5,361 nucleotides of DNA from NCBI GenBank assembly GCA_903911165.1, contig CAIWCQ010000372.1, positions 1 to 5,361 of the forward strand. The letters are read 5' to 3'. Below the pieces are notes generated by a model. That model was not told the origin of the DNA. It saw only the letters and a list, made by a program, of their open reading frames with translations, and made no database searches. Shown in pieces: positions 4,400 to 5,361 of the stretch (positions within the stretch are counted from its first letter, which is position 1; each line of letters begins with the position of its first letter). Source of the stretch: an uncultured Actinomycetes bacterium. Lineage in GTDB: Bacteria > Actinomycetota > Actinomycetes > Mycobacteriales > Mycobacteriaceae. The translations under genes and the position numbers were made by a program.

Positions 4400-5361
4400 C
4401 ATCCATCGCTCCCGTTCCCCGGCTCGTCGAGCAGTTCGAGCGCGGCTTGGACGCGCCGATCTGCCTCACCTGGGAACTCACCTACGCGTGCAACCTGGCC
4501 TGCGTGCACTGCCTGTCCTCGTCGGGCAAGCGCGACCCCCGCGAACTGTCGACGGCCCAGTGCAAGGCCGTCATCGATGAACTCGAGCGCATGGGGGTGT
4601 TCTACGTCAACATCGGCGGCGGTGAGCCGACCATCCGGCCGGACTTCTGGGAACTCGTCGACTACGCCACCGAGCACCACGTCGGGGTGAAGTTCTCCAC
4701 CAACGGAGTTCGCATCACACCCGAGGTGGCCGACCGCCTGGCTGCCAGTGACTACGTCGACGTGCAGATCTCGCTGGACGGTGCCACCGCCGAGGTCAAC
4801 GACGCGGTGCGCGGTTCCGGATCATTCGCGATGGCGATCCGCGCGTTGGAGAACCTTGCCAACGCGGGCTTCGCGGACGCCAAAATCTCCGTGGTCGTCA
4901 CGCGCCACAATGTCGGTCAACTCGACGACTTCAAAACCTTGGCCGACCACTACGGCGCGACACTGCGCATCACCCGCCTTCGTCCGTCGGGCCGCGGCGC
5001 CGACGTGTGGGATGAGTTACACCCGACCGCGGATCAGCAGGTACAGCTCTACGACTGGCTGGTGGCCAAGGGCGAACGGGTGCTCACCGGCGACTCCTTC
5101 TTCCATCTTGCCGGCCTCGGCGCACCCGGGGCGCTGGCCGGGTTGAACATGTGCGGGGCCGGACGTGTGGTGTGCCTGATCGACCCGGTCGGTGACGTGT
5201 ACGCCTGCCCGTTCGCCATCCATGACCGCTTCCTTGCCGGAAATATCCTGTCCGACGGAAGCTTTGACAACGTCTGGAAGCACTCGGCCCTGTTCACCGA
5301 ACTGCGGCAGCCGCAATCGGCCGGCGCGTGCGGCAGCTGCGGGCACTATGACGCCTGCCGC
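4396..5361 (+). CDS. mftC: Mycofactocin maturase MftC, radical SAM/SPASM enzyme (C-terminus cut)
   Basis: The frame stays open for 322 codons to the right edge; complete MftC proteins are about 390 residues, so roughly 70 are missing. The radical SAM cluster motif CxxxCxxC is C32-C36-C39 (TYACNLACVHC), and the SAM-binding GGGEP is at 74-78. The SPASM domain is visible: C253-x12-G266-x4-C271, then C312-x2-C315-x5-C321, with the next Cys just off the window. These bind the two auxiliary 4Fe-4S clusters. Known reaction: with SAM and a one-electron reductant, it first removes the carboxyl of the MftA C-terminal Tyr by oxidative decarboxylation, then forms a C-C bond to the adjacent Val. It requires MftB. 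GTG 4396 overlaps the mftB stop (GTGA) and has AAGGAA 5 nt upstream. All catalytic residues expected in this part are present; nothing looks degraded. Confidence 0.96.
   Translation, partial: MTSIAPVPRLVEQFERGLDAPICLTWELTYACNLACVHCLSSSGKRDPRELSTAQCKAVIDELERMGVFYVNIGGGEPTIRPDFWELVDYATEHHVGVKFSTNGVRITPEVADRLAASDYVDVQISLDGATAEVNDAVRGSGSFAMAIRALENLANAGFADAKISVVVTRHNVGQLDDFKTLADHYGATLRITRLRPSGRGADVWDELHPTADQQVQLYDWLVAKGERVLTGDSFFHLAGLGAPGALAGLNMCGAGRVVCLIDPVGDVYACPFAIHDRFLAGNILSDGSFDNVWKHSALFTELRQPQSAGACGSCGHYDACR

Noticed and set aside
3966..4481. A 171-residue minus-strand open frame across mftA-mftB-mftC
   Set aside because: It is Arg/Gly-rich with no motif and lies opposite three well-supported genes.
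1..5361. A wholly undescribed system in the window
   Set aside because: All genes fall into recognised families and the right half is the known mycofactocin cluster. Only regulatory details and functional links remain open.

Overview
The window is high-GC actinobacterial DNA, roughly two thirds G+C by eye. Its right half is the start of a mycofactocin (mft) biosynthesis cluster in a mycobacterial arrangement: a mycofactocin-type TetR regulator (mftR) divergent from mftA, mftB and mftC. The 29-residue precursor peptide ends in IDGMCGVY, the signature of this pathway. Together with the gene order and the high GC, this points to a Mycobacterium/Mycolicibacterium-like organism. The species cannot be named from the window.

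Layout. Positions 1-585 (minus) hold the first 195 residues of a tandem-domain universal stress protein, cut by the left edge. Positions 582-2042 (minus) hold a 12-TM-type APC/CAT-family amino acid permease; its stop overlaps the USP start (ATGA), so the two form one operon. Positions 2043-2125 are a short divergent intergenic region. Positions 2126-3319 (plus) hold a ferredoxin/putidaredoxin reductase-like flavoprotein (FAD and NAD(H) Rossmann folds plus a C-terminal reductase domain). Its 3' end overlaps tail-to-tail by 20 bp with mftR (3300-3917, minus). Positions 3918-4010 are the mftR/mftA divergent control region, which carries a bulged 9-bp inverted repeat and overlapping promoter-like elements. 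Then come mftA (4011-4100), mftB (4103-4399) and mftC (from 4396 past the right edge), packed with a 2-nt gap and a 4-nt GTGA overlap.

How the genes work together. In the known pathway, MftB (a PqqD-like recognition element) presents MftA to MftC, a radical SAM/SPASM enzyme. MftC oxidatively decarboxylates the C-terminal Tyr and cross-links it to the preceding Val. Later enzymes (MftE, MftD, MftF; expected to the right, not seen here) release, oxidise and glycosylate the product to give the redox cofactor mycofactocin. MftR controls the operon. The flavoprotein reductase next to mftR could belong to the same redox economy, but this is inference from position only. The permease/USP pair looks like a separate operon.

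There is no stretch over 300 bases without a gene. I saw no RNA genes, insertion sequences, CRISPR arrays or convincing intrinsic terminators. The core system is already described. The less-explored points are the mftR/mftA control region, the reductase link and its start, and the tail-to-tail overlap.
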